Below are positions 8,021-14,104 of a stretch of DNA of 18,471 nucleotides, one piece after another. The stretch comes from CALMFQ01 sp964495595. GTDB taxonomy: Bacteria > Pseudomonadota > Gammaproteobacteria > Burkholderiales > SCOH01. The stretch's first letter is position 1. Every line of letters begins with the position of its first letter. The stretch lies in the NCBI GenBank assembly GCA_964495595.1, contig CAZBWH010000063.1, forward strand, positions 1 to 18,471. The letters run 5' to 3'. Below the pieces are notes generated by a model. It worked only from the letters and a program-made list of their open reading frames with translations, did not search any database and was not told where the DNA came from. A program made the translations under genes and the position numbers.

Positions 8021-8899
8021 TCAGACATCCCATTCAGAACGAATGATTTGCAGCAAGGCTTCGGTCAGCGGATCACCCTCACGCTCTGCCGGGTAAATGA
8101 AATTCAATGGCGTCGTCTTGCGTACATCGCCCCATTCGATTGCATCGCCAGCACTGATCGCCTGCAATGCCAGCTCCTCGCGCATCAGCGACATCCCGAC
8201 CCCTGCCTTGACCAAGGCAAGGGTGGTGCTCTCCTGATCAAGTTCAAAAACCTTTTGCGGGGCAACATTCTTTTCGCGGAACAGTTCATTACTCAACTTG
8301 TGATAGCTGTTGAACTGGCTTATCCACACCCAAGGCAATTTGCCAACATCCTTCCAGCTCGCGCCTTCCAGCCTTTCTCGCCACGCGGTTGGCGCAACCA
8401 CCCGAAAAGTCAGCTCGCGTAAGGGTACGCAGCAAACATTGACGTACGGATTGCGGCCAATGAAATACCCGGCATCCAGCTCCTTTTTGCGCACGTCATT
8501 GAGGACCACACCAGAAATGCTATGGAAAGTATGCACATCCAGTAGCGGATAACGATGATGGATAGCCACCAGCAAATCTGCCACCCGAGTCACCAGCGGA
8601 TCCCCCACCGTCCCCAGCCGCACCTTGCCGGTCAGATTTCCCTGCAGACCCCGAGCCCGGTTGAGCATGCCGCGAGCACCGGCAATGATCCGCTCGGCCT
8701 CCGGCAACAACAGTTGCCCACCCTTGGTCAACAGCACCCCTCCCGCGGTTCGCTCAAACAGCGACACCCCCAACTCCTCTTCCAGCGCCTTGATTTGTGC
8801 CGTAACGGCAGGCTGCGACAGATGAAGTATTTCAGCAGCCTGAGTCAAATGACCCTGCTGCGCGACGGCGACAAAGGTACGTAACTGATAGATCTCCAT
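8021..8899 (-). CDS. LysR-type transcriptional regulator
   Basis: A 292-residue LTTR. Residues 1-60 form the winged helix-turn-helix (MEIYQLRTFVAVAQQGHLTQ, then HLSQPAVTAQIKALEEELG, then FERTAGG with TKGGQLLLP). The rest is the substrate-binding domain with two alpha/beta lobes, beginning VRLGTVGDP at about residue 92. ATG 8899 is chosen because GAG lies about 8 bases upstream, whereas for the ATG at 8905 the same sequence is too close; the alternative adds only MV. It is convergent with the response regulator. LysR regulators often control a divergent gene, but the 570 bp upstream hold no confident gene, so the target is unknown. Confidence 0.9.
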   Translation of the reverse strand: MEIYQLRTFVAVAQQGHLTQAAEILHLSQPAVTAQIKALEEELGVSLFERTAGGVLLTKGGQLLLPEAERIIAGARGMLNRARGLQGNLTGKVRLGTVGDPLVTRVADLLVAIHHRYPLLDVHTFHSISGVVLNDVRKKELDAGYFIGRNPYVNVCCVPLRELTFRVVAPTAWRERLEGASWKDVGKLPWVWISQFNSYHKLSNELFREKNVAPQKVFELDQESTTLALVKAGVGMSLMREELALQAISAGDAIEWGDVRKTTPLNFIYPAEREGDPLTEALLQIIRSEWDV

Positions 8900-8905
8900 A
8901 ACCAT

Positions 8906-9478
8906 CTCAAGCCGGATCGAGTTGGCCCCACTATAGACAGCCAGCCACTACATCGCCAGCCACAAGCGGCAATCAGGTAATGTTTACGGCCAAAGATACG
9001 CTGATTCATTCGGCGAACGGAATAAAACCAAGGAGCACTGTGCGCAGAGCGCTGCATGGTCACTCCACTAGGCTCTGTTGACATATCCTATGGATAGACG
9101 AGCTTTCGAGCACCGCACGGGGGCTACCGAGCCTGACAAGCGAAGCTTGCTTAGCGAATTGCCTGCCTTGGATACGCCGCAATTCGCCCGCGCAGCCAAT
9201 AATTCAGCGCACCCCGAACGGCTGCTATGCGGGCTGATTGATGCGATCGGGCTCCTGACTCCACTGACTGTCGGTTTAGTGGCCTACACATTTTTTGGAC
9301 GGGGCGCGATTGGAGATGAAATCGAAGAGCCGTTGGCGTGGCATCCAATGATTTGCAGTTGACAGCGTTAAGCCACAGTATGGAAATTTGCGGCGGGAGC
9401 TGGCCGGTAAACCCGACCTGCCCCCGCCCTTGCAACTCAAGAATTATTTCGTGCCATGGGTGACCAATAGCTAGCCCA
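8906..9478. other. Intergenic region without confident gene; repeat copy A and possible IS-like end
   Basis: This 573 bp gap has two overlapping open frames on opposite strands (plus 9078-9362 with a TTG start, minus 9492-9151), neither with a recognisable domain or a ribosome binding site; both cross the palindromic repeat. At 9071 the plus strand reads GGCTCTGTTGAC, similar to ends of some IS elements, followed by the small palindrome TATCC-TAT-GGATA (9083-9095). The other copy of the repeat (11245-11298) is also bordered by GGCTCTG. This may be the remains of a small mobile element, but there is no transposase. Confidence 0.45.
9154..9207 (+). repeat. Palindromic repeat, copy A
   Basis: The block 9182-9207 (26 bp, starts ATTCGCCCGCGCAGCC, ends AATAATTCAG) and the block 9161-9171 (GCCTGCCTTGG) recur on the opposite strand at 11245-11270 and 11281-11291. 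The copy forms a perfect 9 bp stem GCGAATTGC / GCAATTCGC (9154-9162 with 9179-9187). In the other copy the stem bases differ but still pair, so the fold and not just the sequence is kept. Confidence 0.75.
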
Positions 9479-10054
9479 CTACGAGGAGCCAAACAAGGGC
9501 AGCAAAACCAAGGCCATCAGGATCGCCCAGGCAGCCCCTCCGGCAGAGATGGCGCTATAGGCCAGATCGAGCGAGTCGACATCCTCGTCGGTACCGAACA
9601 TTTCCGGCATCCCGTGGTACAACAGCGCAAACGAGCCAAGCAACCCGGCCAGCGCACCGGCCACATTAACCGCCATATTCGGCCAGAACAGCGCCAGACT
9701 GGACAGCCACAGCGGAACGGCAGCTGCAGAGGCCATGACAAACCCATCCTGATAGTCAGCCTGTAAATGCCTGGATTCGGCAATCTGGCACAACACCCAC
9801 GCCATAAGAGGAACCGTTACCAGTTCTGCCAGCAGAAACAGCGCTGCGACCAGATTCCAGCGATCCAGACTGACGCCCGGTGCATAATAAGCACCATTGA
9901 CATGCCCGGCATACAGCACCATCGCCACCGGTAGTAGCGAGAAAGGCAACACCAGATTGAACATCAGGCTTGTCACCGACGGCCGGCTACGATGCAACTC
10001 GTCCCAGCCGTCGTGAAACGACACCATCATCTTTGAATAGGTAGAAAGCTTCAT
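9479..10054 (-). CDS. Yip1-family-like inner-membrane protein
   Basis: A 191-residue integral membrane protein of unknown function. The N-terminus MKLSTYSKMMVSFHDGWDEL is cytoplasmic and resembles bacterial proteins of the Yip1 domain family, and five hydrophobic segments follow at about 28-50, 68-92, 104-122, 126-146 and 165-188, with PLMAWVLCQIAE and a conserved-looking acidic stretch FGTDEDVDSLD before the last helix. ATG 10054 is chosen since GGAG sits 7 bases before it; the frame is open 13 codons further but has no ribosome binding site there. It is divergent from a MarR-type regulator, and a palindrome lies inside its promoter, so it is probably the target of that regulator. Family assignment is from pattern and layout, not from a search. 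Confidence 0.72.
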   Translation of the reverse strand: MKLSTYSKMMVSFHDGWDELHRSRPSVTSLMFNLVLPFSLLPVAMVLYAGHVNGAYYAPGVSLDRWNLVAALFLLAELVTVPLMAWVLCQIAESRHLQADYQDGFVMASAAAVPLWLSSLALFWPNMAVNVAGALAGLLGSFALLYHGMPEMFGTDEDVDSLDLAYSAISAGGAAWAILMALVLLPLFGSS

Positions 10055-10147
10055 GATGTATCTCCATTGGATTGCAACAGACCTTGCGGCCAATGACTAA
10101 CCTCAACGCCGAGCCCACACCCAATTCTCCGGTAACTGCCGGGCTAC

Positions 10148-10175
10148 ATTTTAGATATATCATATCATGATACAA
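10148..10175 (-). promoter_or_regulatory. Promoter of the Yip1-like gene with a palindromic operator candidate
   Basis: On the minus strand TTGTAT (10175-10170) and TAAAAT (10153-10148) are 16 bp apart, a fair sigma-70 promoter. The transcription start would be near 10141, leaving a leader of about 87 nt before ATG 10054. The perfect palindrome TATCATGATA (10163-10172) overlaps the -35 edge and spacer, and a second one, GATATATC (10154-10161), fills the rest of the spacer. A dimeric regulator bound there would block RNA polymerase; the divergent MarR protein is the obvious candidate. Confidence 0.6.
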
Positions 10176-10661
10176 AAACAAGTCATGCCAACCGACGGCC
10201 TCACGCATCCGCTCAGCAAATCCGACTTCGAACAACTCTCTGAATTCCGCTACCAGTTGCGCATTTTTTTACGTTTCAGCGAAGAAGCCTGCCGCGAAAA
10301 CGGCCTGACGGCTTTGCAGTATCAGCTATTGCTCCATGTACAGGGATTTCCGGGGCGGAACTGGGCCACCATCGGTGAGCTGGCAGAGCGACTGCAGGCA
10401 CACCACCACGGCGTAGTGGCTCTGGCAAGTCGTTGTGCAGAACTAGGTTTAATTGAGCGCAAGCCTGGCCGCCATGATCGCCGCCAGGTAGAAATCCATC
10501 TGACTGCATCGGGGCATGAACAGGTAACGAGGCTGGCGGCATTGCACCGCGATGAAATCACCCTGCTTCAGGGAAAGCTGAAGCTACCCAATCTGGAATC
10601 GGGCCGGGAGCCTGCTGGCACACCGCAACCCGAAACGGCCGCGGACAAACAAGGCAATTGA
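10167..10661 (+). CDS. MarR-family transcriptional regulator
   Basis: A 164-residue winged-helix repressor. Residues about 25-45 (FRYQLRIFLRFSEEACRENG) form the dimerisation helix start, the DNA-binding part is TIGELAERLQAHHHGVVALASRCAELGLIERKPGRHDRRQVEIHLTASG split over about 68-115, where the DRRQV wing is typical of MarR proteins. The tail after residue 140 is polar and probably disordered. Two starts are possible, ATG 10167 and ATG 10185; neither has a Shine-Dalgarno sequence. The palindrome TATCATGATA covers the first ATG, which would favour 10185 if it is the operator. The gene is divergent from the Yip1-like membrane protein gene, and autoregulation together with control of that gene is likely. 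The ligand is unknown. Confidence 0.87.
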   Translation: MIQKQVMPTDGLTHPLSKSDFEQLSEFRYQLRIFLRFSEEACRENGLTALQYQLLLHVQGFPGRNWATIGELAERLQAHHHGVVALASRCAELGLIERKPGRHDRRQVEIHLTASGHEQVTRLAALHRDEITLLQGKLKLPNLESGREPAGTPQPETAADKQGN

Positions 10662-11034
10662 TCGCCACGCTCTGGACACAAGTCAGCAACCATCTCGCTG
10701 ACGCCGCGTTACGTGTTGCCAGCCGCCAGCCTGGCCAGGCGATGTCGCGAGCCGGCACGGAACGCGACAGCAGATACCCGATTCCGTGTCTTATCGCAGA
10801 CCCTTGCCAAACACATAAAGGCAAAACATGGCCGTCTCTCTCACTGACGCAACAGGCCAGCCCCAGGTGCGACAGCTTGCGCGTATTCACGCCAATGGGA
10901 AACCAGTCGGTCAGCACCTTGCAACCGACCAGAGGTCACTTGCCTGAATTTTAAAAACCGCCAGCCCTATCAATCACCTACCAATCAGCTCAACCCATAC
11001 CTAAAGCATAATCAGGCAGAACAAAAAATAACAA
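10662..11034. other. Intergenic stretch between marR-like gene and small RNA gene
   Basis: No known gene is recognisable here. Longer open frames on both strands (plus 10658-10954, minus 10917-10558) have no motif or ribosome binding site and the minus one runs into the MarR gene. One short frame at 10828-10947 does have a ribosome binding site and is listed apart. From about 10948 the sequence becomes AT-rich, ending in ACAAAAAATAACAA just before the promoter at 11035, which could act as an UP element. Confidence 0.5.
10828..10947 (+). CDS. Possible 39-residue small protein
   Basis: ATG 10828 follows AAAGG with 6 bases between, a good ribosome binding site, and opens a frame of 39 codons ending in TGA at 10945-10947. 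The product starts MAVSLTDATGQPQVRQLARI and is polar, with no membrane segment, cysteine pair or known motif. There is no obvious promoter. It may be a real small protein, the remnant of a longer gene, or chance. Confidence 0.25.
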   Translation: MAVSLTDATGQPQVRQLARIHANGKPVGQHLATDQRSLA

Positions 11035-11063
11035 TTGACATACGTCTTGCACGGAAAGATAAT
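11035..11063 (+). promoter_or_regulatory. Strong sigma-70 promoter of a candidate small RNA
   Basis: TTGACA (11035-11040, a perfect -35) and GATAAT (11058-11063) with the ideal 17 bp spacer. The bases before the -35, ACAAAAAATAACAA, are A-rich as in UP elements. Transcription should start near 11070. No gene on this strand follows before rne, 4.6 kb away, while an intrinsic terminator follows after about 150 bp. Confidence 0.8.
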
Positions 11064-11069
11064 TTAACG

Positions 11070-11223
11070 GCGTTAACTTTAGTTACATGGTAACGACCGT
11101 ATGATGATTGCCTTGGCTACCTCAAGCCTGTGACAGGGTGTCGTACACTTCCCGTTTTTCAGACTCTCCGTCTGATCCGCTCGCGCCCACACGGACCACC
11201 TCCCGTCTGGGCGCTTTTTTTTT
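11070..11223 (+). ncRNA. Candidate intergenic small RNA, about 154 nt
   Basis: The unit is bounded by the promoter at 11035-11063 and the terminator at 11183-11223 and contains no ORF with a ribosome binding site (only frames of 5 and 10 codons starting at 11087 and 11101). Predicted hairpins in order: GTTAC-ATG-GTAAC (11082-11094), CCTG-TGA-CAGG (about 11127-11137), TCAGAC-TCTCC-GTCTGA (11159-11175) and the terminator hairpin with loop ACCACCTC. The last two loops are pyrimidine-rich and complementary to Shine-Dalgarno sequences, a pattern known from several trans-acting bacterial small RNAs, for example the CcsR RNAs of Rhodobacter and the sibling sRNAs of Neisseria. It does not look like 6S RNA, 4.5S RNA, tmRNA or RNase P RNA. 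Function is unknown. Confidence 0.7.
11183..11223 (+). terminator. Rho-independent terminator of the candidate small RNA
   Basis: Stem GCGCCCA-c-ACGG (11183-11194) with CCGT-c-TGGGCGC (11203-11214): 11 base pairs around one C-C mismatch, loop ACCACCTC, followed directly by nine T (11215-11223). It works only for plus-strand transcripts. Confidence 0.93.
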
Positions 11224-11244
11224 CCGACGATCTGTAAAGAGGCT

Positions 11245-11298
11245 CTGAATTATTGGCTGCGCGGGCGAATCAAGGCCTGCCCAAGGCAGGCGATTCGG
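11245..11298 (-). repeat. Palindromic repeat, copy B, overlapping the end of the stator gene
   Basis: Inverted relative to copy A at 9154-9207; 26 bp (11245-11270) and 11 bp (11281-11291) are identical. This copy folds as CGAATC / GATTCG (11266-11271 with 11292-11297) around GCCTGCC / GGCAGGC (11275-11281 with 11285-11291) with loop CAA and a 3-base bulge. It encodes the last eight or so residues and the TGA stop of the motB-like gene. No T-run follows on the minus strand. Confidence 0.75.
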
Positions 11299-12082
11299 CT
11301 GCGGCCGTGGGTAGCTCTACGACTTCTTCCTTGTTGTCGGCCAGAATATCAATCGTCACGCGGCGGTTACGTGCGCGCCCGGATTCGGACAGGTTTTCTG
11401 CCACCGGCTTGGTATCGGACCGACCAATGGCGACCATGCGCCCAGGCTGGATACCGACATCAACAAACAGCCGTACCACGCTACTGGCCCGCGCTGCGGA
11501 CAACTCCCAGTTGGAAGGAAAATAGATGGAATTGATCGGTAGCGGGTCGGTATGCCCCTCGACCAGAATCAGATTATCAACCTGGGCCAGCTGCGAACCA
11601 ACCTGTTCCAGCGCATAGATGGATGAAGGTTGCAGTTCGGCCTGGCCGGACGAAAACAACAGGCTGGCATTGATTTCCACCGCGATGCCGCGTGGAGTTT
11701 GCGCCAGGCGAACTCCACCCTCCTTGATCAGCGGCTCCAGCACTTTCTGCAAATTGGAGGCAATGCTGCGCATCCGCATTTCTACAATCCGCCGCTTTGG
11801 ATCATGCGATCGAGGTGGGGCACTGGACAACATCGCGCCCTTTTGCACCATGGCTCCCGCAGTACCAGTGATCGATGCCGTCTGCGCCTGCATCGCACCG
11901 GTTGATTCGTTCTTGAAGGCATTGATCAACGAATCGGACAACACTCGGTACTTGCCTTCGTTCACTTGGGAAATGGCATACATGACCACAAAAAATGCGA
12001 ACAACAGCGTGATGAAATCGGCATACGAGACTAGCCAGCGCTCGTGATTCTCATGTTCGTCATGTCGTTTTTTACGTCGCAT
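11270..12082 (-). CDS. motD: Flagellar motor stator protein MotB/MotD
   Basis: Peptidoglycan-anchored stator subunit of the flagellar motor. The 270-residue protein has a short basic cytoplasmic start (RRKKRHDEHENHERW), then a single membrane helix (about 18-38) opening with VSYADFITLLFAFFVVMYAIS, in which D22 is the proton-binding aspartate equal to E. coli MotB D32. A linker follows, then an OmpA-like peptidoglycan-binding domain (about 125-235) with VEGHTDPLPI (GHTD at 176-179), NWELSAARA and RARNRRVTI. The N-terminus is closer to the MotD type of Pseudomonas and many betaproteobacteria. The partner MotA/MotC is not adjacent; upstream is sppA after 89 bp. No flagellar (sigma-28) promoter is visible. 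The 3' end lies within a repeat, which supplies the stop codon. Confidence 0.9.
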   Translation of the reverse strand: MRRKKRHDEHENHERWLVSYADFITLLFAFFVVMYAISQVNEGKYRVLSDSLINAFKNESTGAMQAQTASITGTAGAMVQKGAMLSSAPPRSHDPKRRIVEMRMRSIASNLQKVLEPLIKEGGVRLAQTPRGIAVEINASLLFSSGQAELQPSSIYALEQVGSQLAQVDNLILVEGHTDPLPINSIYFPSNWELSAARASSVVRLFVDVGIQPGRMVAIGRSDTKPVAENLSESGRARNRRVTIDILADNKEEVVELPTAAAESPALGRP

Positions 12083-12171
12083 CGTCCACCGCCCCGCTGG
12101 CTATCCGTCCATCTATCAATCTAGCAGCCTGCCGGGCCTGCGGCCGGTCTACAGTGCCAGTGGGCGAAATA

Positions 12172-13113
12172 TCAACGGAAGCTGCCGCCCAACCCCTGCA
12201 GAACATTGGCCATCGCTCCGGCGCCCAGACCCTTGGCCAATCGCTCGGTAAAGTTTTCCTGCTTAGTAAAATCCACCAGAACGTCAGCCTTGATCACATC
12301 ACGCGCAACCGAATCGACGCTGCCATAATTATCGGCAAGCCCGAGCCGGATGCCTTGTTCGCCACTCCAGATCAGACCGGAAAAGGTCTGCTCATCCTCG
12401 CGTAGCCGTTTGCCACGCCCTGAGCGCACCACCTGGATGAATTGCTGATGAATGTCGCCCAGCATCTTTTGTGCGTGTTCGCGCTGTTCCGGATTCATGG
12501 GAGAAAACGGATCCATGAACCCCTTGTTCGCACCCGCCGTAAGCAAGCGCCGTTCTACGCCCAGCTTCTCCATTGCCCCGGTAAAACCGAAGCCATCCAT
12601 CAACACGCCGATTGAGCCAATCAGGCTTGCCTTATCGACAAAGATCCGGTCTGCAGCTACAGCAGCGTAATAGCCGCCCGATGCGCAAACATCCTCGACT
12701 ACGGCATACACTGGAACAGATGGGTGCTTGGCCCGCAGGCGCCGTATCTCATCGTGAATCTGCCCTGCCTGCACCGGGCTTCCTCCGGGGCTGTTGATCC
12801 GCAGGATCACCCCCTTGGTATGTTTGTCGGCAAACGCATCCCGCAGGCTCTCATTGATATTTTCGGCGCTGGCCGGCTTGCCCGATGCAATGATGCCATT
12901 CAGCTCGACAACGGCGGAATGGCGGGATCCGACGGCCAGCTTTTCCCCGTGGCCACCTCCCCCGGCAAACAGCAACACCAGAAACAGAGTCAGATAGGCA
13001 AACCCCAGTGCCTTGAAGAAAATACCCCAGTTACGGCTCTTGCGTTGCTCCTTCAAACTGGCAAACACCAGTTTTTCCAGCACATCGCGTTCCCAGTTTC
13101 CGTTTTCAGCCAT
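12172..13113 (-). CDS. sppA: Signal peptide peptidase SppA, short form (peptidase S49)
   Basis: Inner-membrane serine protease that degrades signal peptides left after protein export. The 313-residue protein is the short, single-domain form like that of Bacillus, not the 618-residue E. coli form. It has a cytoplasmic N-terminus, one membrane helix (about 31-50, FFKALGFAYLTLFLVLLFAG) and an S49 domain in the periplasm with NSPGGSPVQAG, the nucleophile S145 in CASGGYY and the general base K197 in GANKGFMDPFSPM. The ATG at 13113 shares one base with the stop of the Rieske gene (TGATG), so the two are translationally coupled. It is the last gene of the rluC-HAD-Rieske-sppA operon. Confidence 0.93.
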   Translation of the reverse strand: MAENGNWERDVLEKLVFASLKEQRKSRNWGIFFKALGFAYLTLFLVLLFAGGGGHGEKLAVGSRHSAVVELNGIIASGKPASAENINESLRDAFADKHTKGVILRINSPGGSPVQAGQIHDEIRRLRAKHPSVPVYAVVEDVCASGGYYAAVAADRIFVDKASLIGSIGVLMDGFGFTGAMEKLGVERRLLTAGANKGFMDPFSPMNPEQREHAQKMLGDIHQQFIQVVRSGRGKRLREDEQTFSGLIWSGEQGIRLGLADNYGSVDSVARDVIKADVLVDFTKQENFTERLAKGLGAGAMANVLQGLGGSFR

Positions 13114-13469
13114 CAGTCTGCTTCCTGTTCATCCAGATACACACAACCATCCCACTCGATCACCCGCAGCGGCATTAGCGAGCGCCCCTTGCAGGGCCCT
13201 CCCAGGCACAAACCGCTCTGTGGCGAATAATATGCACCATGCACCGCACACACCAGATAACTGCCCGACAGATCAAAAAATACTCCCGGCTGCCAGTCAA
13301 GCTCAACCGGGACATGGCGGCACTGGTTCAGGTAGGCCCGCACCACACCCTCGTGGCGAACAACAAAAGCGGGCAACTGCCGCCTAGACTGGCGCACCTC
13401 AAAACGAATCCCCGCCCCCGCCTCTACCAGATCGGTCGATTGGCAGATCACGCGTTTGCCAGTAACCAT
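13113..13469 (-). CDS. Small Rieske [2Fe-2S] protein
   Basis: A 118-residue single-domain Rieske protein. The cluster ligands are visible: C50-R-H52 and C74-x-x-H77 (YLVCAVHGAYY), with 21 residues between the two pairs, followed by SGLCLGGPCKG with two more cysteines (C88, C93). There is no export signal, so it is soluble and cytoplasmic, as are the ferredoxins of dioxygenase systems. No oxygenase or reductase gene is near. In other betaproteobacteria a similar small Rieske gene sits between a HAD phosphatase and sppA, so the context is conserved but the role is unknown. The start, ATG 13469, overlaps the HAD gene by 22 bp; the Shine-Dalgarno is weak (GAG). Confidence 0.87.
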   Translation of the reverse strand: MVTGKRVICQSTDLVEAGAGIRFEVRQSRRQLPAFVVRHEGVVRAYLNQCRHVPVELDWQPGVFFDLSGSYLVCAVHGAYYSPQSGLCLGGPCKGRSLMPLRVIEWDGCVYLDEQEAD

Positions 13470-14104
13470 GCATCAAGCTCGACAAACGTCTCGACAATCC
13501 CGACCGATGGACAACGCTCCAGCTCATGCCGTGGATGAGCGCCATACGCTACACCAAACCCATCGGTTCCGGCGTTCTGCGCCAGCAACAGATCATGAGA
13601 AGTATCACCGATCATCAGCGTCCGGCGCGGCTCGCAACCAGCGAAATCAATGATCTGCTCCAGCATTGCCGGATGTGGCTTAGAGAAGGTTTCGTCTGCC
13701 GTCCGGGTGATATCGAACATATCAGCCAGACCCGCGTACTGCAGGGCACGGTCCAACCCCTTGCGGCTCTTGCCTGTGGCCACAGCCAGCCAGAACCCTT
13801 GGTCACGATAACGGGACAGCGCTTCGCTGACACCGGAGAACAGCTTGATTTCGTGATCGCAAGACAGGTAATGGTTCCGGTATCCCTCCACAACCTGCGC
13901 AATCTGCGCCGAATCAAGTCCAGCATCCAGAAATCGCATCGCATCAACCAACCCCAGGCCGATTACATGCCTGGCCTGCTCATCCGTCGGCGCCGGCCGC
14001 CCAAGCTCCGCAAATGCGAACTGGATGGCGCGTACGATAGACACCGTAGAATCCATCAGGGTGCCGTCCCAGTCAAACACCAGTAAGTCATAACGTTTCG
14101 GCAT
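13448..14104 (-). CDS. HAD-family phosphatase, phosphoglycolate-phosphatase-like
   Basis: A 218-residue HAD hydrolase of subfamily IA. Motif I is FDWDGTLMDS (nucleophile D11, acid D13), motif II is the threonine in AVATGKSRKG, motif III the lysine in FSKPHPAML and motif IV MIGDTSHDLLLAQNAG. A small helical cap lies between motif I and II. This pattern fits phosphoglycolate phosphatase (Gph) and related enzymes that act on small phosphates; the exact substrate is not shown. ATG 14104 follows GGGAG at 5 bases and is better than the in-frame TTG at 14131. It overlaps the end of rluC by 17 bp and the start of the Rieske gene by 22 bp, so it is inside the operon. Confidence 0.88.
   Translation of the reverse strand: MPKRYDLLVFDWDGTLMDSTVSIVRAIQFAFAELGRPAPTDEQARHVIGLGLVDAMRFLDAGLDSAQIAQVVEGYRNHYLSCDHEIKLFSGVSEALSRYRDQGFWLAVATGKSRKGLDRALQYAGLADMFDITRTADETFSKPHPAMLEQIIDFAGCEPRRTLMIGDTSHDLLLAQNAGTDGFGVAYGAHPRHELERCPSVGIVETFVELDAWLLANA

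Noticed and set aside
9078..9492. Overlapping frames plus 9078-9362 and minus 9492-9151 as genes
   Set aside because: Opposite-strand frames over the same repeat; TTG start for the first, no ribosome binding site, no domain, and no hint of transposase motifs.
10558..10917. Minus-strand frame of 119 codons
   Set aside because: It overlaps the 3' end of the MarR gene by about 100 bp in antisense and shows no motif.
12083..12171. Sigma-28 (flagellar) promoter before the stator gene
   Set aside because: No sequence resembling TAAAGTTT-11-GCCGATAA is present in the 89 bp gap.
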